This document shows positions 16,868 through 24,873 of a stretch of 64,000 bases of DNA, one piece after another. Position 1 is the stretch's first letter, and each line of letters opens with the position of its first letter. The translations under genes were made by a program, and so were the position numbers. The notes under the pieces were generated by a model, which made no database searches, was not told the DNA's origin, and saw nothing but the letters and a program-made list of their open reading frames with translations. The DNA comes from Bacillus sp. Xin1 (GTDB lineage: Bacteria > Bacillota > Bacilli > Bacillales > Bacillaceae_G). Where the stretch lies: NCBI RefSeq assembly GCF_013314535.1, contig NZ_JABUAE010000004.1, positions 124,001-188,000 on the forward strand, read 5' to 3'.

Positions 16868-17539
16868 TTATTTAATCCACTCCACAACCATATCCATTGT
16901 TTGACGAGTTTTATCACGTTTTGGTTCTTCTAAGCGATAACCGAAAGCAACTAAAACAGACACACCAAATGCATCATTTGAAATAATTCCTTCTTCTTTT
17001 AAAATCGCATCTACTTTTTCTTGCTGGAATCCTTCAATAGGGCAAGAATCAATTCCGATTTGGGCAGCGGCAGTCATCATATTGCCAAGAGCGATGTAAG
17101 TTTGCTTAGAAGCCCAATCAAACATGGCACGATCACTTTCTAGTAATTGAAAATCAGATTCTTGAAATTCTTTATAAAAACCGCGTTTCATCGTTATAAC
17201 TTCTTCAGGAAGTTGCTGAATATTTTTCATAAAGTTAGAAATATAGGGTGAGTTATAAATCATCTCTTCTTTTTTACGAGCTAATATAACGACAAAGTGG
17301 CTTGCTGTTGGTAATTGTTTTTGCGCGCCCCATGCTACAGGGATGAGTTTGTTACGAATATCTTGATTTTGGATTACAACGAATTTCCAAGGTTCAAAAC
17401 CAAATGAACTTGGAGAAAGTCGTCCTGTTTCTAAAATAAAGTGAAAATCTTCATCAGAGATTTTTTTATTCACATCAAACTCTTTACATGCATGTCTAAA
17501 TTGATACGCTTTTAAAATTTCTTCTTTTGTATGTTTCAT
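16868..17539 (-). CDS. NAD(P)H-dependent FMN nitroreductase, YfkO/HypO-like
   Basis: A 223-residue nitroreductase. The sequence matches what I recall of B. subtilis YfkO (HypO) along most of its length: an RHACKEFD start, ETGRLSPSSFGFEPWKFVV for FMN binding, and SKQTYIALGNMMTAAAQIG. Such enzymes reduce quinones, nitro compounds or hypochlorite-stress products with NAD(P)H. ATG 17539 follows AAAGGTGG. It is divergent from a one-cysteine HxlR/DUF24 regulator, as expected for a HypR-HypO pair. Confidence 0.88.
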   Translation of the reverse strand: MKHTKEEILKAYQFRHACKEFDVNKKISDEDFHFILETGRLSPSSFGFEPWKFVVIQNQDIRNKLIPVAWGAQKQLPTASHFVVILARKKEEMIYNSPYISNFMKNIQQLPEEVITMKRGFYKEFQESDFQLLESDRAMFDWASKQTYIALGNMMTAAAQIGIDSCPIEGFQQEKVDAILKEEGIISNDAFGVSVLVAFGYRLEEPKRDKTRQTMDMVVEWIK

Positions 17540-17595
17540 TTTGATAACCACCTTTAATAATTTACTTTTTCTTAGTAAGTTGATTACAAAATTGA

Positions 17596-17624
17596 TTCTA
17601 CAATAGTACAATAAATGATGTAAG
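17596..17624 (-). promoter_or_regulatory. Probable promoter of the nitroreductase gene
   Basis: On the minus strand TTACAT (17624-17619), a 17-base spacer, then TAGAAT (17601-17596). The spacer contains a TACTA motif like those in DUF24 regulator operators. Confidence 0.55.
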
Positions 17625-17643
17625 TACGCACATTTTTAGCATA

Positions 17644-17663
17644 TAGTATCAATTTGTATACTA
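17644..17663. promoter_or_regulatory. Candidate operator of the HxlR/HypR-like regulator
   Basis: TAGTAT-N8-ATACTA is a perfect 6-bp dyad just before the ribosome site of the regulator gene and about 105 bp from the nitroreductase start. DUF24 regulators commonly bind TACTA/TAGTA dyads. Confidence 0.5.
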
Positions 17664-17678
17664 ATGGAGAGTGACAAC

Positions 17679-18005
17679 ATGGAACAGAAAGATATAAATC
17701 GTTGTTCGGTAGAAGTAACGTTAGATGTAATCGGTGGGAAATGGAAAGGGGTTATTCTATTTCACTTAATGAATGCCGAAGTGATACGTTTTAATGAATT
17801 TGTACGATTGATGCCTGGTATCACACAGCGCATGCTAACTAGGCAGCTTAGAGAACTTGAGGCGGATGGAGTAATCCACAGAGAAGTATATAAAGAAGTT
17901 CCACCAAAAGTGGAGTATTCTTTAACGAAATTCGGAAAATCCCTTACACCAATTATCAAACTTATGCGTGAGTGGGGGGAGGAGTACCGTACGCAAATAA
18001 AGTAA
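17679..18005 (+). CDS. HxlR/DUF24 redox regulator, HypR-like
   Basis: A 108-residue winged-helix protein of the MarR/DUF24 (HxlR) family, with the standard start CSVEVTLDVIGGKWK and the recognition helix region GITQRMLTRQLRELEADG. It has one cysteine, at residue 9, at the position of the redox-active N-terminal Cys of HypR, YodB and CatR. This suggests a one-Cys thiol switch responding to electrophiles or disulfide stress. ATG 17679 follows GGAGAG. It is divergent from the nitroreductase it probably controls. Confidence 0.82.
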   Translation: MEQKDINRCSVEVTLDVIGGKWKGVILFHLMNAEVIRFNEFVRLMPGITQRMLTRQLRELEADGVIHREVYKEVPPKVEYSLTKFGKSLTPIIKLMREWGEEYRTQIK

Positions 18006-18058
18006 TTGTAACTGAAATGTGAATAAAATTTGAACGAATTTGTGAAGAATTTTTGAAT

Positions 18059-18107
18059 GAAGAAGGCGATGTGAGAAATATCACAACGTACCTTCTTCTT
18101 CTTTTTT
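18059..18107 (+). terminator. Terminator hairpin of the HxlR gene with an embedded FNR box
   Basis: GAAGAAGG (18059-18066) pairs with CCTTCTTC (18091-18098), CG with CG, and TGTGA with TCACA inside; TTCTTTTTT follows. The inner pairs are the FNR box that activates the moaA operon. Confidence 0.7.
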
Positions 18108-18112
18108 ATGAT
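18070..18112 (+). promoter_or_regulatory. moaA operon promoter with FNR box at -41.5
   Basis: The perfect box TGTGAGAAATATCACA (18070-18085) has its centre at 18077.5. TATGAT at 18107-18112 gives a start near 18119, placing the box at -41.5. Confidence 0.82.
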
Positions 18113-18230
18113 GGAGGCAACTAAAAAACATAGAAAGTGAATAAAGAGCTTAAGCAAAAACATCGCAGTTTAAAAATATATTATAATAGAATGAAGACAG
18201 ATAGAATTTAGCAGAAAAGGGGGGATAACG

Positions 18231-19244
18231 ATGCGCGAGAAGATTACAGATTCTTTGCAGCGTCCACTTCAAGATTTACGCATCTCTGTCATTGATCGTT
18301 GTAATTTCAGATGTACATACTGTATGCCAGCTGAAGTGTTCGGGCCTGAGTATGCATTTTTACAAGAAGAATTTTTGCTTACATTTGATGAAATTGAACG
18401 ACTAGCAAAATTATTTGTCGGCATGGGTGTAAAGAAAATTAGGCTTACGGGCGGAGAACCATTACTACGTAAAGATTTGCCAAAGCTTATTACACGGCTT
18501 GCAAAGTTGGATGGCTTAACAGATATTGGACTTACGACAAATGGGATTCATTTAACAAAGCAAGCAAAGGCGTTAAAAGAAGCTGGATTACACCGAGTGA
18601 ATGTTAGTTTAGATGCGATAGAGGACGATGTGTTTCGCAAAATTAATGGCCGGAATATTAGTACAAAACCGGTACTAAAAGGGATTACCGTAGCAAAAGA
18701 AGCAGGACTCGATGTGAAAGTAAATATGGTGGTGAAAAAAGGAATGAACGATAGTCAAATTCTTCCGATGGCCACTTATTTTAAAGAACAGGGGATTTCA
18801 CTTCGCTTTATTGAGTTTATGGACGTTGGCAGTACGAACGGCTGGAATTTTGAACAAGTCATCACAAAGCAAGAGTTGATTGAGAAGATTAGCGAGGTAT
18901 ATCCGATTGAACCTGTAAATCCCCATTATTTCGGAGAAGTTGCGAAGCGTTATCGTTATGTCGGCAGTAATGCGGAAGTTGGATTTATCACTTCAGTTTC
19001 TGAATCTTTCTGTTCTTCTTGTACGAGAGCACGGATTTCGGCAGACGGTAAATTTTATACTTGTTTATTTGCAACGAAAGGAACAGATTTAAGAAGCTTA
19101 CTTAGAGAGGATATTTCGGATGCCGATTTATTAAAGGCAATCCAAAACGTATGGGAATATCGAAAAGATCGGTATTCTGATGAGCGGACTGAAGAAAGTG
19201 CAAATAACCGCCCGAAAATTGAAATGTCTTATATTGGGGGATAA
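18231..19244 (+). CDS. moaA: GTP 3',8-cyclase MoaA
   Basis: A 337-residue radical SAM enzyme for the first step of molybdopterin synthesis, making 3',8-cyclo-dihydro-GTP from GTP. The N-terminal cluster motif is CNFRCTYC. The C-terminal cluster cysteines lie in [18 protein letters not shown], and the protein ends in the conserved Gly-Gly. ATG 18231 follows GGGGGGATAAC. It is the first gene of an operon with moeB and lies behind an FNR-type promoter. Confidence 0.96.
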   Translation: MREKITDSLQRPLQDLRISVIDRCNFRCTYCMPAEVFGPEYAFLQEEFLLTFDEIERLAKLFVGMGVKKIRLTGGEPLLRKDLPKLITRLAKLDGLTDIGLTTNGIHLTKQAKALKEAGLHRVNVSLDAIEDDVFRKINGRNISTKPVLKGITVAKEAGLDVKVNMVVKKGMNDSQILPMATYFKEQGISLRFIEFMDVGSTNGWNFEQVITKQELIEKISEVYPIEPVNPHYFGEVAKRYRYVGSNAEVGFITSVSESFCSSCTRARISADGKFYTCLFATKGTDLRSLLREDISDADLLKAIQNVWEYRKDRYSDERTEESANNRPKIEMSYIGG

Positions 19245-19260
19245 GGAAGGGGGAAGACAT

Positions 19261-20274
19261 GTGCAGGAGCGTTATTCAAGACAAATGTTATTTTCAGGAA
19301 TCGGCGAGACAGGTCAAAGGAAAATAAGGGAAAAGCATGTGCTCATAATCGGTGCCGGTGCATTAGGGGCAGCAAGTTCAGAGGCAATTGTAAGGGCTGG
19401 AATTGGAAAGCTAACGATTGTTGATCGTGATTATGTCGAGTGGAGCAACTTACAAAGGCAGCAGCTATATACAGAAGAAGATGCAACGCAGTATAAGCCG
19501 AAAGCAGTTGCAGCGGCTGAACGTTTAAGGCAGATTAATTCTGAAGTGGAGATTGTACCAGTTATAACGGATGTAGCGGTGCGAGAAATGGAAGAGTTAA
19601 TTCAGAATGTGGATTTAATATTAGATGCGACTGACAACTTTGAAACGCGTCTTCTTATTAACGATATTTCGCAAAAATACAATATTCCTTGGATATACGG
19701 GGGATGCGTTGGAAGCTACGGGGTCACATATACAATTCTTCCGGGGAAAACACCGTGTTTCCGTTGTCTGATGGAGCATCCATCAAGCGGCGTGACATGT
19801 GATACGGCGGGAATTATACAACCAGCTGTACAAATAGTCGCCAGTCACCAAGTGACAGAAGCCCTTAAAATATTGGTAGAAGATTTTGGAGCGCTTCGTG
19901 AAACGATGCTGTCATTTGATCTTTGGAACAATCAGCATATGGCGTTTAAAGTAAATAGGCAGAAAAAAGATACGTGTCCATCTTGTGGAAAACTGCGCAC
20001 GTACCCGAGTTTAGCATTTGAATCACAAATGAAAACAGAAGTGTTATGCGGAAGAAATACAGTTCAAATTCGTCCAGGTGTGCCGCAAACTCTTAACTTA
20101 GAAGAAATTAAAAAGCGCTTACAAAAAAGCGTAGATGTGCAAACGACGCCATATTTATTGTCATTTCTAATTAATGAATATCGTTTTGTTTTATTTACAG
20201 ATGGCAGGGCATTTATTCATGGAACAAATGATATGACGGTGGCGAAAGGGTTGTATGCGAGATATATAGGATGA
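19261..20274 (+). CDS. moeB: Molybdopterin-synthase adenylyltransferase MoeB (ThiF/HesA family)
   Basis: A 337-residue E1-like enzyme that adenylates the C-terminal glycine of MoaD before sulfur transfer. Features: RYSRQMLFSGIGETGQ at the start, the nucleotide loop GAGALGAAS, DATDNFETR, the PCFRCLMEHP and CPSCG zinc cysteines, and GVTCDTAGI. About 90 C-terminal residues follow the core and are not recognised. The GTG at 19261 was chosen for the AAGGAAGGGGGAAG just before it. It lies 16 bp after moaA. ThiF function cannot be excluded but is less likely here. Confidence 0.9.
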   Translation: MQERYSRQMLFSGIGETGQRKIREKHVLIIGAGALGAASSEAIVRAGIGKLTIVDRDYVEWSNLQRQQLYTEEDATQYKPKAVAAAERLRQINSEVEIVPVITDVAVREMEELIQNVDLILDATDNFETRLLINDISQKYNIPWIYGGCVGSYGVTYTILPGKTPCFRCLMEHPSSGVTCDTAGIIQPAVQIVASHQVTEALKILVEDFGALRETMLSFDLWNNQHMAFKVNRQKKDTCPSCGKLRTYPSLAFESQMKTEVLCGRNTVQIRPGVPQTLNLEEIKKRLQKSVDVQTTPYLLSFLINEYRFVLFTDGRAFIHGTNDMTVAKGLYARYIG

Positions 20275-20299
20275 ACCTAAAGGAAAACCTTTAGGTTCA
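20272..20299. terminator. Inverted repeat between moeB and moaC
   Basis: TGAACCTAAAGG (20272-20283) pairs with CCTTTAGGTTCA (20288-20299). It overlaps the moeB stop codon and lacks a long T tract, so termination is plausible but unproven. Confidence 0.5.
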
Positions 20300-20304
20300 A
20301 GGGA

Positions 20305-20796
20305 TTAGGACTGCGGATGTCTAACGTAGTCTCCGCTCTTCCCGCCTGTTTTTTTTAGTAAGTATGTCTCGCCAATAATCATACCTTTATCAACGGCTTT
20401 ACACATATCATACACGGTAAGAGCAGTTGCAGAAGCTGCTGTTAAAGCTTCCATTTCAACGCCGGTACTGCCTTCTGTTTTCACTTTTACTTCAATAAGT
20501 AAACGATATTGTTCTTTCACTGTTTCCCATTCGAAGGAGACATCTACTCCTTTTAGAAGTAAAGGATGGCACATTGGGATAATATCAGAGGTGCGCTTGG
20601 CAGCCATAATACCGGCAATTTGTGCCACGGCTAATACATCGCCCTTACCAATTTCGTTTTGAACGATTTTATCATAAATTTCTTTCATAACTAAGATGCT
20701 AGAGCGAGCAATTGCTGTTCGGACAGTAGTTTTTTTATCGCTAATATCGACCATTTTCGCACGGCCTTGGTCATTAAAATGAGTAAATGAAGACAT
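20305..20796 (-). CDS. moaC: Cyclic pyranopterin monophosphate synthase MoaC
   Basis: A 163-residue protein converting the MoaA product into cyclic pyranopterin monophosphate. It carries the family segments MCHPLLL and [19 protein letters not shown], and the catalytic Lys region [12 protein letters not shown] 20796 follows CAAGGAGGAATTCC, which decides the start against a much longer frame. It is on the minus strand, divergent from moeA and converging on moeB. Confidence 0.96.
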   Translation of the reverse strand: MSSFTHFNDQGRAKMVDISDKKTTVRTAIARSSILVMKEIYDKIVQNEIGKGDVLAVAQIAGIMAAKRTSDIIPMCHPLLLKGVDVSFEWETVKEQYRLLIEVKVKTEGSTGVEMEALTAASATALTVYDMCKAVDKGMIIGETYLLKKTGGKSGDYVRHPQS

Positions 20797-20833
20797 GGAA
20801 TTCCTCCTTGAAGTAATTGCTATTATGATTAGC

Positions 20834-20876
20834 ATTGTACAATATAAAGTGTAACCAAGATGTGATATTTTGCAAA
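20834..20876 (-). promoter_or_regulatory. Possible FNR-dependent promoter of moaC
   Basis: On the minus strand TTTGCAAAATATCACA (20876-20861) has one perfect FNR half-site and a 3-of-5 partner. TACAAT at 20839-20834 gives a start near 20827 and a box at -41.5. Weaker than the other boxes. Confidence 0.45.
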
Positions 20877-20891
20877 TATGGGGTGAAAAAG

Positions 20892-22181
20892 ATGTTAGAA
20901 AAACGAGTGCCAATTCCAGTTGCTGAAGCAGTAGAAAAGGTTATGAAATACGCTCGGCAAGGTGAAATAGAAACAGTTTCTATTACAGAAAGCTATGGAA
21001 GAATTCTTGGAGAAGATGTTGTAGCAGATCATGATGTACCGCATTTTGATCGTTCTCCGTATGACGGATTTGCGATTCGAGCGGAAGATACAAAAGATGC
21101 GAGTCAAGATCATCCAATTGAATTTGAAGTAGTCGGAGAAATTGGAGCTGGTTCTGTTTTTATAGATGAAGTAAAGGCTTTTGAGGCGGTTCGGATTATG
21201 ACAGGTGCAGCAATTCCACAAGGTTGTGATGCAGTTGTCATGTTAGAACTGACGGAAGAGTTTGAGCATAACGGTAAAACGTATATGAAGTTAAAACGTT
21301 TTTTTAAAGCCGGTGATAATGTTTCATTTAAAGGTGAAGATGTGAAACAAAATCAAATACTTGTGAAAAAAGGAACGAAGGTGAATCCGGGAGTAGCAGC
21401 ACTGTTAGCGACGTTTGGTTACAGTTCAGTAAGTGTTATGAAACAGCCAGTTGTCGGAATCGTAACGACAGGAAGTGAGCTGTTAGAAGTGCATGAACCA
21501 CTTCAGCCAGGAAAGATTAGAAATAGTAACTCTTATATGATCGCAGCTCAAATTGCTAGAGCCGGTGGAATCGTGAAGTATTATGGACAGCTTGCTGATG
21601 ACTTAGAAAATTGCTATGAAGCAGTGAAAGCTGCGATGAATGAAGTGGATATTGTAATCACAACAGGTGGTGTTTCGGTAGGTGATTACGATTACTTGCC
21701 TGCAATTTACGAAAAGTTACATGCGAATGTCCTGTTTAATAAAATCGCGATGAGACCAGGTAGTGTCACAACAGTAGCTGAAGTAAATGGGAAATTGTTA
21801 TTTGGATTATCAGGTAACCCGTCTGCTTGTTATGTCGGTTTTGAGTTACTCGTTCATCCAGTTGTTCAAACATTCCTGCATGTGAAAGAACCACATGCAT
21901 ATCGAGCTGATGCAATTTTAAAGAAAGACTTTCCAAAGGCAAATCCATTTACGCGATTTGTAAGAGGAAAAGTAGAGTTTGTTAATGGACAATTGCAAGT
22001 TATGCCAGTAGGACTTGATAAGTCGAGTGCGATTTCTTCCCTTGCAGATAGCAATGCTTTTATTGTTCTACCAGGAGGAACAAGAGGATTCGAAGCAGGA
22101 ATGACAGTTTCCGTGCTGTTGTTAGAATTGAATGAAAGAAGTGAGTGGCCATGGGCAGAACCGCTCCAATCTTACAAATAG
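20892..22181 (+). CDS. moeA: Molybdopterin molybdenumtransferase MoeA
   Basis: A 429-residue enzyme that inserts molybdate into adenylated molybdopterin. Motifs include [13 protein letters not shown], the MPT-binding [21 protein letters not shown] and [17 protein letters not shown] 20892 follows GGGGTGAAAAAG. It heads a tight plus-strand operon, overlapping mobB by 31 bp, then moaE, moaD and perhaps narK. Confidence 0.96.
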   Translation: MLEKRVPIPVAEAVEKVMKYARQGEIETVSITESYGRILGEDVVADHDVPHFDRSPYDGFAIRAEDTKDASQDHPIEFEVVGEIGAGSVFIDEVKAFEAVRIMTGAAIPQGCDAVVMLELTEEFEHNGKTYMKLKRFFKAGDNVSFKGEDVKQNQILVKKGTKVNPGVAALLATFGYSSVSVMKQPVVGIVTTGSELLEVHEPLQPGKIRNSNSYMIAAQIARAGGIVKYYGQLADDLENCYEAVKAAMNEVDIVITTGGVSVGDYDYLPAIYEKLHANVLFNKIAMRPGSVTTVAEVNGKLLFGLSGNPSACYVGFELLVHPVVQTFLHVKEPHAYRADAILKKDFPKANPFTRFVRGKVEFVNGQLQVMPVGLDKSSAISSLADSNAFIVLPGGTRGFEAGMTVSVLLLELNERSEWPWAEPLQSYK

Positions 22182-22663
22182 TTGGCTATCAAAATAGCGG
22201 GAAAACGACGCTTACGGAGAAATTGATCCAAGCTTTTTCAGATAAAGGCATGAAAGTTGCTACAATTAAGCATCACGGGCATGGTGGATATCCAGAAGTA
22301 CCACAAAAAGATAGTGAGCGTCATAGGCAAGCGGGTGCTGTTGTAAGTGCTGTAGAAGGAGCAGGATTATTATCTCTTTCTTCTCTTCGGGATGAATGGT
22401 CTTTACAAGAAATGATTCGTTTATATGATTTTTTTGAAGTAGATATGATTTTAATTGAGGGATATAAAGCGGAAAATTATCCAAAAGTGGTTTTACTTCG
22501 GACGAATGAAGATATTGTTTTACTAGATAAAGTAGAGAATGTGATTGCGGTTATTACATGGAATGATGCTGTGCAAAGTTTACAAGAAACATATAAAACA
22601 TTTCATATAACAGAAGAAGAATTATATATAAAATGGCTCGTACAAACAATAAGAGGTGCATGA
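22151..22663 (+). CDS. mobB: Molybdopterin-guanine dinucleotide biosynthesis adaptor MobB
   Basis: A 170-residue P-loop GTP-binding protein. The Walker A motif is GYQNSGKTT near the N-terminus, and the family segment IKHHGHGG follows. MobB assists MobA in attaching GMP to molybdopterin, needed for the bis-MGD cofactor of NarG. No mobA is in this window. GTG 22145 lies two codons before ATG 22151; the ATG is chosen because it has better spacing from AGAAGTGAG. It overlaps moeA by 31 bp. Confidence 0.93.
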   Translation: MGRTAPILQIVGYQNSGKTTLTEKLIQAFSDKGMKVATIKHHGHGGYPEVPQKDSERHRQAGAVVSAVEGAGLLSLSSLRDEWSLQEMIRLYDFFEVDMILIEGYKAENYPKVVLLRTNEDIVLLDKVENVIAVITWNDAVQSLQETYKTFHITEEELYIKWLVQTIRGA

Positions 22664-23133
22664 TGACACATACGTATTATGAAGTAATCGACACACCAAT
22701 TTCAATTGAAGAGGTAACAAATAAAGTCATTCGTCGTGAATGCGGTGCTGTGACAAGTTTCATTGGTACTGTAAGAGAATTTACGAAAGGACGCCGTACT
22801 TTATATTTAGAGTACGCAGCCTATAAGACAATGGCTGAGAAAATGCTTGCAAAAATTGGAGATGAAGTGAAAGAGAAGTGGCCTGGCACGCATGTTGCGA
22901 TTACACATCGCATCGGTACACTGCAAATTTCTGATATTGCCGTTGTCGTTGCTGTATCAACACCGCACCGGAAAGCTGCGTATGAAGCGAATGAATACAT
23001 TATGGAACGCATTAAAGAAATTGTTCCGATTTGGAAAAAAGAATTTTGGGAAGATGGCGATTCCTGGATTGGTGACCAGTTAGAAAAAACACCGTATCCA
23101 AATGGTGAACCTGGAAAGGAGATGGGAAAATGA
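22663..23133 (+). CDS. moaE: Molybdopterin synthase catalytic subunit MoaE
   Basis: A 156-residue protein that with MoaD turns cyclic pyranopterin monophosphate into molybdopterin. Motifs: GAVTSFIGTVREFTKGR, LEYAAYKTMAEKML and the HRIGTL segment, plus the C-terminal WKKEFWEDG. Two adjacent ATG codons occur; 22663 has the better distance (6 bases) from AGAGG and is chosen. It overlaps mobB by one base and moaD by four. Confidence 0.94.
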   Translation: MTHTYYEVIDTPISIEEVTNKVIRRECGAVTSFIGTVREFTKGRRTLYLEYAAYKTMAEKMLAKIGDEVKEKWPGTHVAITHRIGTLQISDIAVVVAVSTPHRKAAYEANEYIMERIKEIVPIWKKEFWEDGDSWIGDQLEKTPYPNGEPGKEMGK

Positions 23134-23363
23134 TTCAAGTATTATTATTTGCACATTTACAAGAAGAAGCGGGAACAAACGAACTGAAACTAGACTGTGA
23201 AAATATTACTGTTGCAGAATTAAAAGGTATCATTACGAAAGAACATCATATCGCAGTTTCAGAGCAAATTATGGTTGCAATTAACGAAGAATATGCAAAT
23301 GAAGATGACAAAATACAGTCTGGTGATGTGGTAGCATTGATTCCGCCGGTGAGCGGTGGTTGA
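23130..23363 (+). CDS. moaD: Molybdopterin synthase sulfur carrier MoaD
   Basis: A 77-residue ubiquitin-like protein ending in PPVSGG. The terminal Gly-Gly is thiocarboxylated after adenylation by MoeB and donates sulfur to the pterin. The ATG overlaps the moaE stop as ATGA, giving translational coupling, and AAAGGAGATGGG precedes it. Confidence 0.95.
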   Translation: MIQVLLFAHLQEEAGTNELKLDCENITVAELKGIITKEHHIAVSEQIMVAINEEYANEDDKIQSGDVVALIPPVSGG

Positions 23364-23369
23364 TTTTTT

Positions 23370-23403
23370 CCAGTCTAATCACGGAAATCTGTGATTAGAC
23401 TGG
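23370..23403. other. Strong hairpin between moaD and narK without a T tract
   Basis: CCAGTCTAATCAC (23370-23382) pairs perfectly with GTGATTAGACTGG (23391-23403) around 8 bases. T residues precede rather than follow it on the plus strand, so it is not a standard terminator; an RNA stability or processing element is possible. Confidence 0.7.
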
Positions 23404-23454
23404 AGGGAATTAATATATATTGTGAAATAATGAGCAAAATAGGAGGCGGAAAAG

Positions 23455-24624
23455 ATGAGAAGTCCGAATTTTCAATTAGGTTTACAAACTTCTAATCTTG
23501 TTATTGGTTTTATGGTATGGGTGATTTTATCTTCGTTAATGCCATTTATTAAAGCGGATATTGCATTAACAGCAGGACAGATTTCCCTTGTTACAGCAGT
23601 ACCCGTTATTTTAGGTTCAGTGCTTCGGATTCCAATTGGTTATTGGACCAATCGTTATGGCGCAAGAAAATTATTCTTTATAAGCTTTATCATTTTATTA
23701 TTCCCTGTCTTTTATATTAGTATTGCGAACTCTATGATGGATTTAATTATCGGTGGTTTATTTGCAGGGGTTGGCGGAGCGGTGTTCTCCGTAGGTGTAA
23801 CGTCCTTGCCAAAATATTATCCGAAAGAGCGTCACGGTTTTGTAAATGGTATTTATGGTGCCGGTAATGCAGGAACAGCAGTTACATCTTTCTTAGCGCC
23901 TGTAATCGCAACTTCATTTGGCTGGAGAGCAACTGTCCAATCGTTCTTAATCTTACTTGCTGTCTTTGCACTTCTAAACTTTTTATTAGGAGATCGTAAG
24001 GAACGAAAAGTGAATACACCATTAATGGAACAATTAAAAGGTGTGTACAAAAATGAAAAATTGTGGTTCTTATGTATTTTTTACTTCTTAACTTTCGGTT
24101 CGTTCGTAGCATTTACAGTATACTTACCAAACTTCTTAGTATCTCACTTTGGATTAGAGAAGGTAGATGCAGGTATGCGGACAGCTGGCTTTATCGTCCT
24201 AGCAACAGTTATGCGCCCAATTGGTGGTTGGCTCGGTGATAAATTTAACCCATTTAAAATTTTAATTTTTGTATTCATCGGTTTAACACTATCTGGCATT
24301 ATTTTATCGTTTATGCCAAGTATGAATGTATATACATTCGGTTGCTTACTGGTGGCATTTTGCGCCGGAATTGGAAATGGAACGATCTTTAAATTAGTAC
24401 CAATGTACTTTTCTGAGCAAGCAGGGGTTGTAAACGGACTTGTCGCAGCTTTAGGTGGTTTAGGAGGCTTTTTCCCGCCGTTAATTTTAACGTTACTATT
24501 CCAACTAACAGGTCATTATGCAATTGGGTTTATGGCACTTTCAGAAGTGGCACTTGCATGCTTAATTATTACAGTGTGGATGTACAGTCAAGAAAAGCTA
24601 ATAGTAATGTTGAATCATAAATAG
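23455..24624 (+). CDS. narK: Nitrate/nitrite MFS transporter NarK
   Basis: A 389-residue major facilitator protein with 12 membrane segments. It carries the nitrate-porter signatures GNAGTA and GIGNGTIFKL, and the N-terminal substrate-site region PVILGSVLRIPIGYWTNRYG with the conserved Arg. It exchanges or imports nitrate for NarG, whose active site faces the cytoplasm. ATG 23455 follows AGGAGGCGGAAAAG. It may be read from the moeA operon through the hairpin at 23370-23403 or from a promoter I could not find. Confidence 0.93.
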   Translation: MRSPNFQLGLQTSNLVIGFMVWVILSSLMPFIKADIALTAGQISLVTAVPVILGSVLRIPIGYWTNRYGARKLFFISFIILLFPVFYISIANSMMDLIIGGLFAGVGGAVFSVGVTSLPKYYPKERHGFVNGIYGAGNAGTAVTSFLAPVIATSFGWRATVQSFLILLAVFALLNFLLGDRKERKVNTPLMEQLKGVYKNEKLWFLCIFYFLTFGSFVAFTVYLPNFLVSHFGLEKVDAGMRTAGFIVLATVMRPIGGWLGDKFNPFKILIFVFIGLTLSGIILSFMPSMNVYTFGCLLVAFCAGIGNGTIFKLVPMYFSEQAGVVNGLVAALGGLGGFFPPLILTLLFQLTGHYAIGFMALSEVALACLIITVWMYSQEKLIVMLNHK

Positions 24625-24660
24625 AAGAAACGATTGTACTGGTTCTTAAAAAAGATAGAA

Positions 24661-24708
24661 AAAAGCAGCATGATTCTAGTTTTTGTACTGGAGTCATGCT
24701 GCTTTTTG
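24661..24708 (+). terminator. narK terminator
   Basis: AAAAAGCAGCATGA (24661-24674) pairs with TCATGCTGCTTTTT (24695-24708); the inner bases also pair partly. Confidence 0.88.
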
Positions 24709-24810
24709 TATTGGTTTGAGATATGGTGCAGGAAGAGGATTTGACCGCTTTTATGCATGGCTGAATGCTCTCTCCCAGCAGAAAAAGAAGGTTGTATGTC
24801 AGTTTTACAA
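24709..24810 (-). repeat. Dispersed GGGAGAGAG-type repeat, copy A (minus strand)
   Basis: Read on the minus strand this contains CTGCTGGGAGAGAGCATT, then AGCCATGCATAAAAGCGGTC, and ends CTCAAACCAA. It aligns with the copies near 47.6, 50.7, 51.9 and 52.1 kb, and lies just beyond the narK terminator. Confidence 0.65.
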
Positions 24811-24873
24811 TTTGTATTTATACAAAAAAAAATAGCGGTCAGCTATTTTAAATTTGAATATATATTTTTCATG

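Noticed and set aside
23404-23454. FNR box for narK (TGTGA-N6-GAGCA)
   Set aside because: Only one half-site matches and no -10 is found at the required distance.
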